The notes beneath the pieces were generated by a model that did not search any database, was not told the origin of the DNA, and saw nothing but the letters and a program-made list of their open reading frames with translations. 64,000 nucleotides of DNA from Aquanectria penicillioides (taxonomy: Eukaryota > Ascomycota > Sordariomycetes > Hypocreales > Nectriaceae), in the NCBI GenBank assembly GCA_003415625.1, contig PYIU01000003.1:7378001-7442000 (forward strand). Direction: 5' to 3'. This document shows positions 32,398-42,518 of this stretch, piece after piece. Positions within the stretch are counted from its first letter, which is position 1. Every line of letters begins with the position of its first letter. Position numbers and translations under genes: made by a program.

Positions 32398-33216
32398 CTC
32401 GATGGGCTGTATCGATCTTGGGTCTTGAAGGTTGTGGAATGCGATGATTTGGAAAAAACGCAATGGCACCACATCCCTTTCTATCGGAGAGAAATTCGGG
32501 GAGTGGAAAGGTTGATTTGATTGTATGGGCGGTTTCAATAAAAATGCGATCCTATTCCCGTAGATGGTTCCAATCCTTCATGGAGGGAGGTAAACTGTAG
32601 GGAATATTTATGGATCCGATGATTTATCATCATTGCTTCAGGGATAGGTGTCAGTGTACCACTCAAGGCTTGTTTTGGTCCGGACACGAATTATGACTTG
32701 ATGATAGGCAAACTGTAAAGGTGAACTTTATTCGGGAACGAGTAATAAAACGGACGAAAAGCAATGCTTCGATAGTCGGATGCCCATAAAGTTCTGCAAA
32801 AAACGTACGGAGATGAATCTGATGTTTGGATGAAGTTCTACCTCGACTGACACGGCCAACTCGGTTATCTCGCCATCTTCCTGTCCTGCGCCTGCTTCAT
32901 GTTGAAATGGTTGTTGTAATGGGCCCTGTCAATCGCCTCGGTCCTAACCCCATCGATCTCCGACTATTTTTCTTCTTGCCTCGGTCGGGGACCAAGCAGT
33001 CAGTGGTGTGTAATAATCCACTCCCTCTACTATGAAAACCATTCGTCGAACATGTGAAACAATTTGAATCAACGCGTTCGTTTTTTCCAGCCCCAGTACA
33101 GAATTAGCATTCATTTATACAATGCCGTCCATGTTTTTTTTATTTACCCCTTCTTTCTTTGTTCACCAGAACCCTACCCTACCCGGCCAGCCGTGCCTCA
33201 ATATCATTTGCCCAAC
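32398..33216. other. Intergenic between F-box relic and chitinase
   Basis: A 0.82-kb spacer with the former promoter of the F-box-like relic and the 3' end of the chitinase gene, both minus-strand. No gene recognised. Confidence 0.5.
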
Positions 33217-36103
33217 TCAGGTCTTTTTTGGTATAGGTGAGTACCAGTCCTGAAGATCAATGGCCCAATCAATCGTTCCACCGAAATTCAGACTCTGGAC
33301 CCAGGCGGTCCGGCGCTTTTTCGTAGCATCGCTCATGTATGCTACCCAGTTCACGTTTCCCACTCCGAGTGTTGAGTAGGTCATGATATCTGAGTCTGAG
33401 ACTGGGTCATACCAAGCGTTGGCTGTGACGCCTTTCTTGCCGGCCTTGGCATCTGAAAGGATTTTGGAAATTTCGGCATTGGCGAGGTAGCCTGCATGGC
33501 GCGTGCAGAATCCCTGTTCGGCCTCAGACTTCGTAAAGCTGCCGGTGAATTTGCAGGTTGATCCCGTGCACTTGGCATCTGCCATCCTGAAACTTCGACC
33601 GTAGCTAGAAATGCCGACTATGACTTTGGACGCAGGGACACCAGCCTTTGTAATCATTGCTAGCGCATTATTTGTTTCCGTCTTATTGACGTGAGATCGA
33701 AGACAATTGCCAGTAGGGCAGCCTTGACTTGCATACTTGTTGCCGTAATCTGACGCTAGGGTTAGTTTCATCACATTTCTCATGAGGGTTTCACTCACCC
33801 CATTGTCCATGGAGATCATAAGTCATGTAAATGAGATAATCGACGAGAGAGGCCATTCTTTCAACAGCAAATGGTTGTAGATACCAATAAGCCGCTGGCA
33901 ACGCAACTGACATGGTTTTACCGCTTGTCCCTATCTTGGTTCTCATCAATGTTAAAAATTGGAGATAGTTGGACGCATCGGTAACAGAACCGGGAGATAC
34001 GGGACTGGTAGTGGCCCCTGGGTACTCCCAGTCAAAGTCAACACCATCTAGATTGTATTGTTTGACGAATGCAAAAACGTTCGAAGCAAACCTTTCTCGG
34101 TTCGCCGGTTTCATTGCGTCCCGATATCGCTGGAATGTGGCTGCATCTGTTGACTCTGCCCAACCGCCAAGGGAAATAATCTTTCTCCATGGTCCCTTCA
34201 TCGCAACGAATTTATCGAACTGAATTTTGACATCTGCTTGCATGTTTATGCCGAATGAGGTCGTCAGTCCTGCAAATGCAAAGTGCATGTGCGTGTACGA
34301 AGTTTTGACGCTTGTAAGTTTTGTAACATCCATTGTCAAACAAGGCCTTACGGTGTTGTAAGCTTGGAAATAACCAACGCTGAGAAACTTGGATGGTTTG
34401 ACAGAATTTCTAGTAATCGTTGTGCCACAATTTGAGATACAGCCGGCCGTCCCGGCTTTGTATGTACCTGGAGCACCTCCCTTGGCAGTTGTATTAGTGC
34501 AAAACTCGTTTGTAATACCGCAAAATCCAAATCCAGAGCAACAAGCCTTCAGTGGACAAGGATTCAAGCCGGTGAAATCCCACCCAGTCACCGCGGTGGA
34601 GGGTTTTGTAGTTCCGGGCTTCTGTGGTCCACATAAGAGTCCTTGGATTGCCTGTGGCATTGATGATTTCCCCGTGCTCAAGCAAATACGTTGTCCAACC
34701 TGCAAACGATCGCAGCCAGCCCAGCCCCATGTATTTGTGTTGACCTGTCCAAAGAAATTTATAGTGAGACCATAATTCTGAGCAATAGAATAGCAAGAAT
34801 CGCCTGACTTGACATCGTAAACTGCACAGGTACCATCTTGCTGAGGTTTCGGCCGCCTGTCAGGTAGCGTCCCGGCACTACAACAGACCCATTGATCGGG
34901 AACGAGTGTCGAACAAAGGTTATTTTTCGTGTTGTATTTGCTAAAGTCCGTAGCTGATATGCTGCATTTGTTTGCCAAGGACGCGCAGCTGTCGCCAGAC
35001 TTGACTTGGATGGCCCTGCAATCGGCCCTGGGGGTAAGGGTGTTGTCATAGCCGTTGAATCTCGACACCATGTGGTGACTTCGATGGTGTAGCTGAGGTG
35101 TAGTAAGAATACCAAAGTCAATAGTGTCTGCTACTTGGTCGATAGCTTCAATCCGACAGTTTCCGTTTGCCCAGTCTCTCAAAGCCTGTTGGACTTGATT
35201 CAAGTCCTTCATGGTATTTACTGCATAAAGTCCGACAGTTCGAGATCCGCTAGTCCCTGTATCGCAGATCTGCATCGTTTGGGTCCCATTCGTCAAACGA
35301 TCCACTGGTCGTATTTGGTCAGCTATTGATATTGTTGTTGCTATACAGGACTAGAATGGAAAATTCATCATGGTTTTATGAAAAATCGAGGATTCGGCTT
35401 GGAGGAATAGAAAATGGGAATACAAACTATAATTTGGAATGTTAGAGGTCTTCTAGAAAAGAGATTATTCACATACACACCTTGCTTGAGTGATGAGACC
35501 TGAAACGCTAAGCTTTTGTACTCCGGCACCGACATAAATACCTACAATTCCCTGACCAAACTTCGAAAGTATCATTGTTGATCCGCACGTAGCGCTGCCC
35601 GACAGGTATTTAGCGAGGATCTGGGCCCCCGCGGCGATATCACTCCCATTATCAAGGGCGCCCCCGAGACCGAAAGAGATAGAAGCCTTCGTAGTACGTC
35701 TCCTGGCGCCGCAACGGTTTGGTTGGGAATGTATTTTGTCAAAAAACTTCTGCTCGTCTGAAGTGCCTCCCCTTAGATCACTAACTCTGCTAGAATGGTT
35801 GGATATTGTGCATGCCTGAATCGTCCCAAATTCTTCCCTTATAGTCTGGACATCTAAGTTAAGAAGGAGAGGCTCAGGGCAACCAGAGACCTGGGTCCAG
35901 CTATGGATTCGGCTCCATTTGGTAGGATCCAGCTCGTGTTCATGACATAATATTTCGGGGCAGCCAGCATCGGAAAGGTTCAACAGGAGATCTCCAGATT
36001 TGATATTTTGACTTTGGGTCGTCTCTGCGGAACAAGATGATGAAAAAAGCGTATGAATAAGAAGAGATGAAAGCAATGACTGGCCCACACTTTTGGATTT
36101 CAT
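33217..36103 (-). CDS. Secreted LysM / hevein-domain / GH18 chitinase (subgroup C type), about 890 aa
   Basis: A large chitinase resembling the subgroup C (killer-toxin-like) fungal chitinases. Exon 1 runs from 36103 to about 35470, exon 2 from about 35310 to 33799 and exon 3 from 33749 to 33217; the exon 1/2 junction is not fixed. A signal peptide is seen at the start (MKSKSVGQSLLSSLLIHTLF). The order is: N-terminal Cys-containing segment, two LysM domains (CRAIQVKSGDSCASLANKC and CAVYDVKSGDSCYSIAQNYG), a hevein-type chitin-binding motif (CPLKACCSGFGFCG), then the GH18 barrel starting SVGYFQAYN. The catalytic DxxDxDxE is intact as DGVDFDWEYP (about 34021-34050). It ends shortly after the barrel, shorter than many subgroup C enzymes. 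Likely roles are chitin degradation in mycoparasitism or wall remodelling. Confidence 0.88.
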
Positions 36104-36792
36104 TGTCAAACAGGCTTCCAGAACCGCTCTGAACATGCGATCTTACGGATGACAAACGGGACACCCTCCCAATCACTGATTAAGGGCTGCTTTCCATGAT
36201 TTAAAGGACATCGAGGCCATGGGGCTTGAATCAGGGATGACTAGCGAGCCACAGGGCTGGTATGTGCCTTGCATTGAAATGGGTGATCGGAACGAAAGTC
36301 GAGACTCCCGGTCCCCCTGTGGCTCAATGATTCTCCCACTTGTCTCAATTTAATCTAGGCTTAGCCGTTGTCTCCTAAGTTAATTGACTGAAGTCCTCTA
36401 ACGTCCAATAAAGGCGTGAGTGTCTTACCTAGCACCTCATTCCAGACAAACCTAATTGACCCTACGTACTAAATTCTTGGCATAACTTTTCTTTTTGTTT
36501 TTGTCTTTTTTCTTTTTCCGAAACATGTCTGATTCTGATGTGTGTTACAATCCTGAGGGGCATTGCATTGCGTGCCATGAGTAAGCAGCCGGCTGAAGGA
36601 GTATGGGATACATTTGCAAGTTTTGATCTCGACGAAAATTCCATGATGAGTTACAAAAAATACCCAAATTCGCATTCAATTCGAGAAGAATCAACTTATA
36701 TTTAGGAAATGCGTGGGACAATGAGGCTGAATGATAATTTTCCTACGGCACAAGTGATCGGCATCCCATGCCACCAACCAGCGATTCCTCCA
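36104..36792. other. Intergenic: chitinase promoter and DUF3883 gene 3' end
   Basis: A 0.69-kb spacer between minus-strand genes. The portion beside 36104 should be the chitinase promoter. No specific regulatory motif is claimed. Confidence 0.5.
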
Positions 36793-38133
36793 TTAATTGT
36801 TGGCGTCCTCGACAACCCAAACCTGTTTAAACTTCAATTTGTTCTCAGTTCTGAGGGTCTCTGGATCCAAATAAAACTTCAAGTCAATATCTCTTTCTTG
36901 CATATTAGAAACCCGGGCAATCATATATATCCTTGGACGGTCTGGGCCGACTGGTGATGGCTTAGACAGCTCTTGCATCTTGTAATACAATTAGCCATGC
37001 CCATTCCTACCACACCGGAGCAACTCACTCTAGAATATTGGCCGGGGCTCATATAAAATTCACGATTCCTCTCGCTCAACGTAGACTTGACTTCAATCAG
37101 ATACTCAGGCTTCTTCCCAAACCATTGTTGTCGATCCAGGTAGCCATTGTCGATTAACATCTTCGTCCAATTACCGGTGTCGTCGGGCAAGACGATATCG
37201 GCTGTTTCCTCTCCGCTCCAATCTGGCCAGTCGCTGTAGCTGGGGTGATGCTTGACATAATTCCGCATGTTGCTTTTCCAGTCAGACACGTAAACCTCAC
37301 CCTCTAGAAACCGGCGAAGAAAAGAGAAGACCTTGACATGTTAGCTTCGTGTGGCTTGCAAGATCAACAACTCATACAAACAGCTCTCCTGCAGCGCCTA
37401 TTTTTGAATGCTTCTCGAACTCAGTAGCCGAGCGGATCCTAAAAGAAAGAGAGGAACGGTTGCTTGGTGATCCGACATCCTGGAGCGCGCCAGCTAGGTC
37501 GCTCATATTCATGAACAAGCTCGGGAATCTGACCCTCTCGGCTGCGCCGGAAACATGCTCAAGAAGTCGGATAAACTCATTATCGGTAGTGATGATTGGG
37601 GTTCCAACGGAGTTAGATGCAACAATTCTGGAAGGGCTAGACATGTACCCCCTTGGAGAGGCCTGGGAGGATGGCTGCGAAAGGTTCGAGTTGATGCTTC
37701 GTGGCGGAGTCAACGGATAAGTCTCTTGGGGTGAGTATGGTGGTGACTGAGGCTGGGTCTGATACGAAGCTGGCGCCACCTGATGACTGAATAATGATGG
37801 CTTCAGTTGACCTTGGCGGGGCGGTGAAACGGTTGAGGTTCTACCACCACTCATATTGCATTTCCCAACAGCACAGGTTTCGAAAGTTTGGCCATTCTTT
37901 CTGGTATCCCGTCGACAATAATAGCCACAATCACATAGACGGTTTCCCACGGAGACACCGACAGAATCATCCCAAGTGCACCATGTAGCCTGTTGTGGAT
38001 TCCCAGAGCAAGGGCAACAATAACAAAACCGCTTTCCACGAGGCTCTCTAACACAGGGATGATGGCATTTTTTGCATCTCGGTACAAATTGAAGAGGGAA
38101 ATATGGCATAGGATGGTGCGACATAGAAGCCAT
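36793..38133 (-). CDS. Zinc-finger (GRF-like) and DUF3883/NOV_C domain protein, 418 aa
   Basis: Three exons join in phase 0: 38133-37378, 37331-37029 and 36990-36793. The N-terminal about 95 residues carry thirteen cysteines in two clusters (Cys20, 23, 27, 37, 39, 40, 42, 52 and Cys67, 69, 73, 87, 92). The second cluster, LCDCGYYCRRDTRKNGQTFETC, resembles a GRF zinc finger, a single-stranded nucleic-acid-binding fold. A Pro/Ser-rich linker follows. The C-terminal about 175 residues look like DUF3883 (protein NO VEIN C-terminal): GAAGELFVFSFLRRFL, then YLIEVKST (Glu332-Val333-Lys334), then FYMSPGQYSR and RIYMIARVSN. The ExK signature is like that of PD-(D/E)xK nucleases, and in bacteria DUF3883 occurs in restriction-like systems. 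Nuclease activity is inferred. No homologue with known function is recalled. Confidence 0.8.
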
Positions 38134-39182
38134 GGTGCCTGGCGAAAGTCAGCTTCACAATAAATTGACTAATGAGAACTGATGGGTTTGATGTTGAACT
38201 TTCTGGATTGACATTCGATGTGGAGGTGGCGCGATATATCGCCCTCGCTCAGCTCGACACAAATGGTGCGGCTGAAGCAGGGGTTCCGCACGCCGCGGCG
38301 CCTAACCTACACAATTGGTTGGCATGATTCTTGTTGAACAATGTGTGGATTCCGACTTAGCCGCTTTGAAGGGTGTTCAGCGCAGTATCCCTGCGTTACT
38401 GCCTGATAAGATGTACAATGACGGAGTGCGTGCTCCTTTTGGACATTGAGGTCACGAAACTATACGGGTGCTAGTCCAGGAAACAAAAGCGAGATTAATT
38501 TCTCAATTAACCCCTCGCAACCTACTATCAGCAGTACGCAGCTAGTTAATGGTGAGTTTCTGTGGGTTTGTTTCTGCGATCAGTTGAGACAAAGAAGATG
38601 CAAGTTTGCCTTTCAAGGCGCCAAGAGGAAATTATCCTTGCCAAGGAACTATTCAACCTCGTCTTCGCAGGGTTTGTTTGCAGGGCGCTAATAAGTAGTA
38701 AACAAGGGTTTCATTTCTTAATCTGGCTTGAGAGGTTCCACTGTCGGCGCTCAAGCAGATCAACACCAGTGTTCTTTTATTAGGTTTATTGAGAGAAACG
38801 ATGGCATGGAACTCAACTTTTAACGCATCAGAGACGACGCGGTTGAAGAAATTAAGCTTTTCTTTACTATTTTTCTTGAACACATTACCACTTGTCTCAG
38901 ACTCCAGACAAATCATTAGACACGGCCCAAGCCATCACGCATCGGCGAGTCAATGGCTTAAGTGGAGCTTGTTCCTAAGCAGTTATTGTGGGTCGGTTTG
39001 ATTGCTTTGTGAGTGCGAAGTGTGACACAAGGTGTTATTGGGTTTCAATTTTAGTCATATGAAGATTGCAAATAGTGCTTGGAAAGGAAGAGTAATTAAA
39101 GTTGGCTATCCTAACGAGATATTTCTCATTTGCGGTCACTACCATCACCAAGTGAACCATTCTCCACAGGTTTGTCTCCTGC
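38134..39182. other. Intergenic spacer of 1.0 kb
   Basis: The left part is the promoter of the DUF3883 gene. The right part is the 3' end of the sugar transporter gene. Small open frames at 38446-38783 show no recognisable domain and are not called. Nothing else seen. Confidence 0.5.
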
Positions 39183-40835
39183 CTAGGCATGCTCAATTGT
39201 AACGGTACCACTCTTCTTCTCGGACATTGATGCGCTATCAACCGATGCGTCGAGACGCTCAACCACTGTGGCCTTGAACTTTCGGGCGCTAACTCCTCGC
39301 TCAAAGAGAATATCTAGTTCAGCATAAGTGCGGCCCTTTGGCTCAGGGAGTCGGAAATAAGTCCAAACGGCACAGCAAAGGCAAGAGCCAACCCAGAAGA
39401 ATGCCGACTTAGCGCCCCAGTTCCAAGCAGATGGGTTAAGCATGCGAGGTGTGATGATGTTGGTCACGATTCCAACAATGTTATACATGTTGCGAGCAAG
39501 AACGACCGACTTAGTTCGGAGACGAGTAGACGACAGCTCAGCAACAAGAGAGTAGCAGACAGGCCCAACGGTGCTGTCGTAAGTGAATGTGTAGACCAGG
39601 AGCATTGAGCCGATTGCCCACTGGGCAGCAACATTGTCGCGGCCAGCAAAAGACACGCATCCGATAACCAAGAGGAAGAAGGTCATGGCAAGCTGTCCAT
39701 ACAGGTACAGAGTTCGGCGTCCAAACCAGCGCATCAAAAACCACGAAGACATTGTGCCAACGGCACCGATGGCGTACTGGCCTAAGGACATGCTGAAAGA
39801 GTTTTCCACGGCCATTCCAGCTTGCTGGTAGAAGTATGTAGAGTATCCCATGAAGGTGGCACCGCACAAAGTCTGGATCATCCATGTCACACAAACAATC
39901 TCGGTTCGGCGCAAGCTGACTCCCTTGAACAAGTCAGAGTAAGATGTACCGGATTGGGCTTCCTTTTCCATCTCGTTGGTGTGAATCATCATGGAAATCG
40001 TCTCGTCAGGGTGGAAGGGGACCTCGCTGTTGCGTGCGGTAAGTCGTCGGAGCGATTGTTTGGCCTCGTCGATTCGGCCGCGGCGGACAAGCCACCAGGG
40101 AGACTCGGGAGCGAGCCAGATTCCAATCATCAAGGGGACCGGCCACATCCACTGGAGAGCAAAGGGGATCTTGTAACCCCATTCGTCGTCTCGGGAGACC
40201 ATTCCGCGGAGGACGCCAGAAGCAATAAACTGACCCATAACCCAGCAGAGGTTGACGTAGGTAGTCAGGTAGGCTCGGAGGTGAGTAGGGCAGACCTCGG
40301 AGGCATAGGTAGTCGTCAAGGTCTGGAAAACACCCCACGGGATTCCGATGAGGATCTCTCCAATGAGCAGCTGAACAAGGGTCTCGGAAAAGAAGATGAT
40401 GAAGATGAAACCAACACAGCCAATCAGCGCACCGACGAGCGTCTTGCGATACCCGAAGCGGTCCGCAATGATACCGTTGACGAAGAGACCCAGAATCTGA
40501 CCGCAGAGAGTTCCATTAGAGAGACCCGACTGCCAAGCTGCCGTGAGCTGGTAGGTGCCGTCAGGCTGCAGCGTGCCGAATTTGCGTTGGAAGGGTGGAT
40601 AGGCAAACAGGTTTCCGAGGAGAACGACATCGAATCCTTCCATCACAATGCAAGTGGAAAGGAAGATGGACCACAGACACGCTTTCTTGTAGAGTTTTAG
40701 GGATTCCATTAATCCCATCTCATGCTCCTTCTCGGTGGCCGCAGCCGCCTCGTGGGCGACGGATGGGTCCAAGTTGGCACGAGTGACGGAGACGCGGCGC
40801 ACCGCACTGTCATACTCATCATTGGGGGGAGCCAT
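39183..40835 (-). CDS. Maltose/alpha-glucoside-type MFS sugar transporter, 550 aa
   Basis: An intron-less H+-coupled sugar permease of the MAL11/MAL61 type with twelve predicted membrane helices. Signature motifs are ADRFGYRKTLVGA (loop 2-3), APESPWWLVRRGRIDEA (end of the first half) and PEPKGRTYAELDILFERGVSARKF (C-terminal). The central loop contains a long hydrophilic stretch as in maltose permeases. It lies divergently from the alpha-glucosidase gene with 1.68 kb between the start codons, forming a MAL-type cluster with that gene and the Zn2Cys6 gene beyond it. It should act at the plasma membrane in maltose or other alpha-glucoside uptake. Confidence 0.93.
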   Translation of the reverse strand: MAPPNDEYDSAVRRVSVTRANLDPSVAHEAAAATEKEHEMGLMESLKLYKKACLWSIFLSTCIVMEGFDVVLLGNLFAYPPFQRKFGTLQPDGTYQLTAAWQSGLSNGTLCGQILGLFVNGIIADRFGYRKTLVGALIGCVGFIFIIFFSETLVQLLIGEILIGIPWGVFQTLTTTYASEVCPTHLRAYLTTYVNLCWVMGQFIASGVLRGMVSRDDEWGYKIPFALQWMWPVPLMIGIWLAPESPWWLVRRGRIDEAKQSLRRLTARNSEVPFHPDETISMMIHTNEMEKEAQSGTSYSDLFKGVSLRRTEIVCVTWMIQTLCGATFMGYSTYFYQQAGMAVENSFSMSLGQYAIGAVGTMSSWFLMRWFGRRTLYLYGQLAMTFFLLVIGCVSFAGRDNVAAQWAIGSMLLVYTFTYDSTVGPVCYSLVAELSSTRLRTKSVVLARNMYNIVGIVTNIITPRMLNPSAWNWGAKSAFFWVGSCLCCAVWTYFRLPEPKGRTYAELDILFERGVSARKFKATVVERLDASVDSASMSEKKSGTVTIEHA

Positions 40836-42518
40836 GATGGATCCGATGATTCAATCAATGATGAAGCCGTAGTAGCAGATAGTAAGTGAGAACGAAGAAG
40901 GCGTCAAAATTGAAGTGTCTGTTTACTAGTCACCCGCCAACTTTGCAGAGACAGTTAGACTGAGGCTGTAGATCTAGAGAGAGAAGGCATCAATTCCAAG
41001 GGCAACATCCAAGCATTATATAGATCTCCTGTCATACGAGGTCGTCCGGGGAAAGAAGGAAGACACTCGATGGTGGCAGGGTTTTGAAAGGGAGAAAATG
41101 GCCACCTAGTCTCTTGAGGCTTTGGCTCTGACCGTGAGGACTAGCCTCATTGGTACAACGCCTGGTGTCACAAGAGCAGCCAAGCAAGCGAACGAACGTG
41201 CGCGACGCTGATACTTTCTGGGGAAACGTGGTGCAAGGGCTGTCAATTCGAGGTGGAGATGGATCGATGACCATGCTGGATGCTACGTGATGGGGAAACG
41301 GCCACGGCGAACGTTGACCTTGTCGGTCCGGCATTCCTCAGGTGGCTTGCCCAGCGTCAATTCGAGGCGAACATTGGCCGCTGCGTACAAAGCACCATGA
41401 GCTGGCTAATTCTAGCGAAGCCCATGTTTCACTCCGTCCCTTTGGATGCGGAGAAGGCCCGAAACTCAAACCAAGCATCCTAGTCGCTGGCCGAATTCGT
41501 CCCAGCAGCTTGGACCCGAGGCCTTCAGCGTTGGATTGCCGCTCCTAGATGCCTAAATCCTCTCTCACAACAGTCCTGACGCCCCTGCAGATTCCCCATG
41601 GGGCGTGATCGCGTGAGAGTGGATCTGGGGAAGCTGCAGTTGATGCTCTCCATACAACCGTTGTCGGTCCGAGAAGTCCAAGGACTACGACTTTCGACGT
41701 TGATGTGTGCCAAGGACCGTAGTACCGGTACTGGTGAGAGGTTGCATCGTCCCGCTCCAGCAGATCCAGTCCTGCGGGGTTGGCGTGGTCGAGAAGCGTG
41801 CTCCTCATTACTCGAGCAGATTGGACGTGGACGGCTCTGGCGATCATCGTGAGTGCAGCAATTCCAAAATATTTCTCTGGACGAAATCCCATGAATTGGC
41901 CTTCATTACTCACTCCACGATGCCTTTAGGGAAATCATTCCCATCCCTGACTCGCTGTTGCATATTCGTATAGTCCGGTCGCAACCCATCTGATGTCACC
42001 TTACAGCAGCCGCCCTGTGATCTCGTGTGAGCGTCCAACTTAGCTCAAATTGTCGGTGAGGGGTCGCACAAACTTGGCGTAGACCTCGGACCGATGACTG
42101 TCCACTCACATCGCAGAAGCTCCGTCGGCCCGACAGTTGTCCAATCGCTAAAGCCGATTGCTCCCTGTAGGGCCTCGACTCTCTCCAATAGCTCTCCAGC
42201 CAGCAGCACGTTCAGGCTGGATGGCATCATCTGTGAGGGGTAGAAGTTCGTCGGTCCGACGACACGAGGACCACATTGACCCCAATCCTCTACCCCCGGC
42301 CTTGCAAATCTGGGGATTTAAAGGCAGACTTGAACTTTTTCGTCTTGTAGATTGAGCCAAAAACAACCCCGGCTGGCCGTACTTGCTTCCCCTGCAAGGT
42401 TAGCGGCACTTCTCCCAAGTAGTTCCAGCTCTTGATTGAGAACCGCGCCCAGCGGCTCCGTCTCTTTCCTTTTCCCCTCTTCACAAACCTCGAAAAATAT
42501 CCCTTTGTTTAGAATACC
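40836..42518. promoter_or_regulatory. Divergent MAL-type promoter with five CGGNCCG palindromes
   Basis: The region between the sugar permease (minus) and alpha-glucosidase (plus) starts contains the palindrome CGGNCCG five times: 41324-41330, 41665-41671, 42087-42093, 42126-42132 and 42252-42258. Four of the five have the extended form TCGGNCCGA, and the one at 42252 is a longer perfect palindrome (CGTCGGTCCGACG with N at the centre). Inverted CGG triplets are the known half-sites of Zn2Cys6 dimers, and a Zn2Cys6 gene belongs to this cluster. These are candidate operators for coordinated control. No coding sequence was recognised in the rest of the interval. Confidence 0.6.

Noticed and set aside
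38446..38783. Two overlapping plus-strand frames, possible transposon remnant
   Set aside because: No transposase or reverse-transcriptase motif and no terminal repeats could be found.
39822..40700. 292-codon plus-strand frame over the sugar transporter
   Set aside because: Antisense shadow of the membrane protein; hydrophilic composition results from complementing hydrophobic codons.
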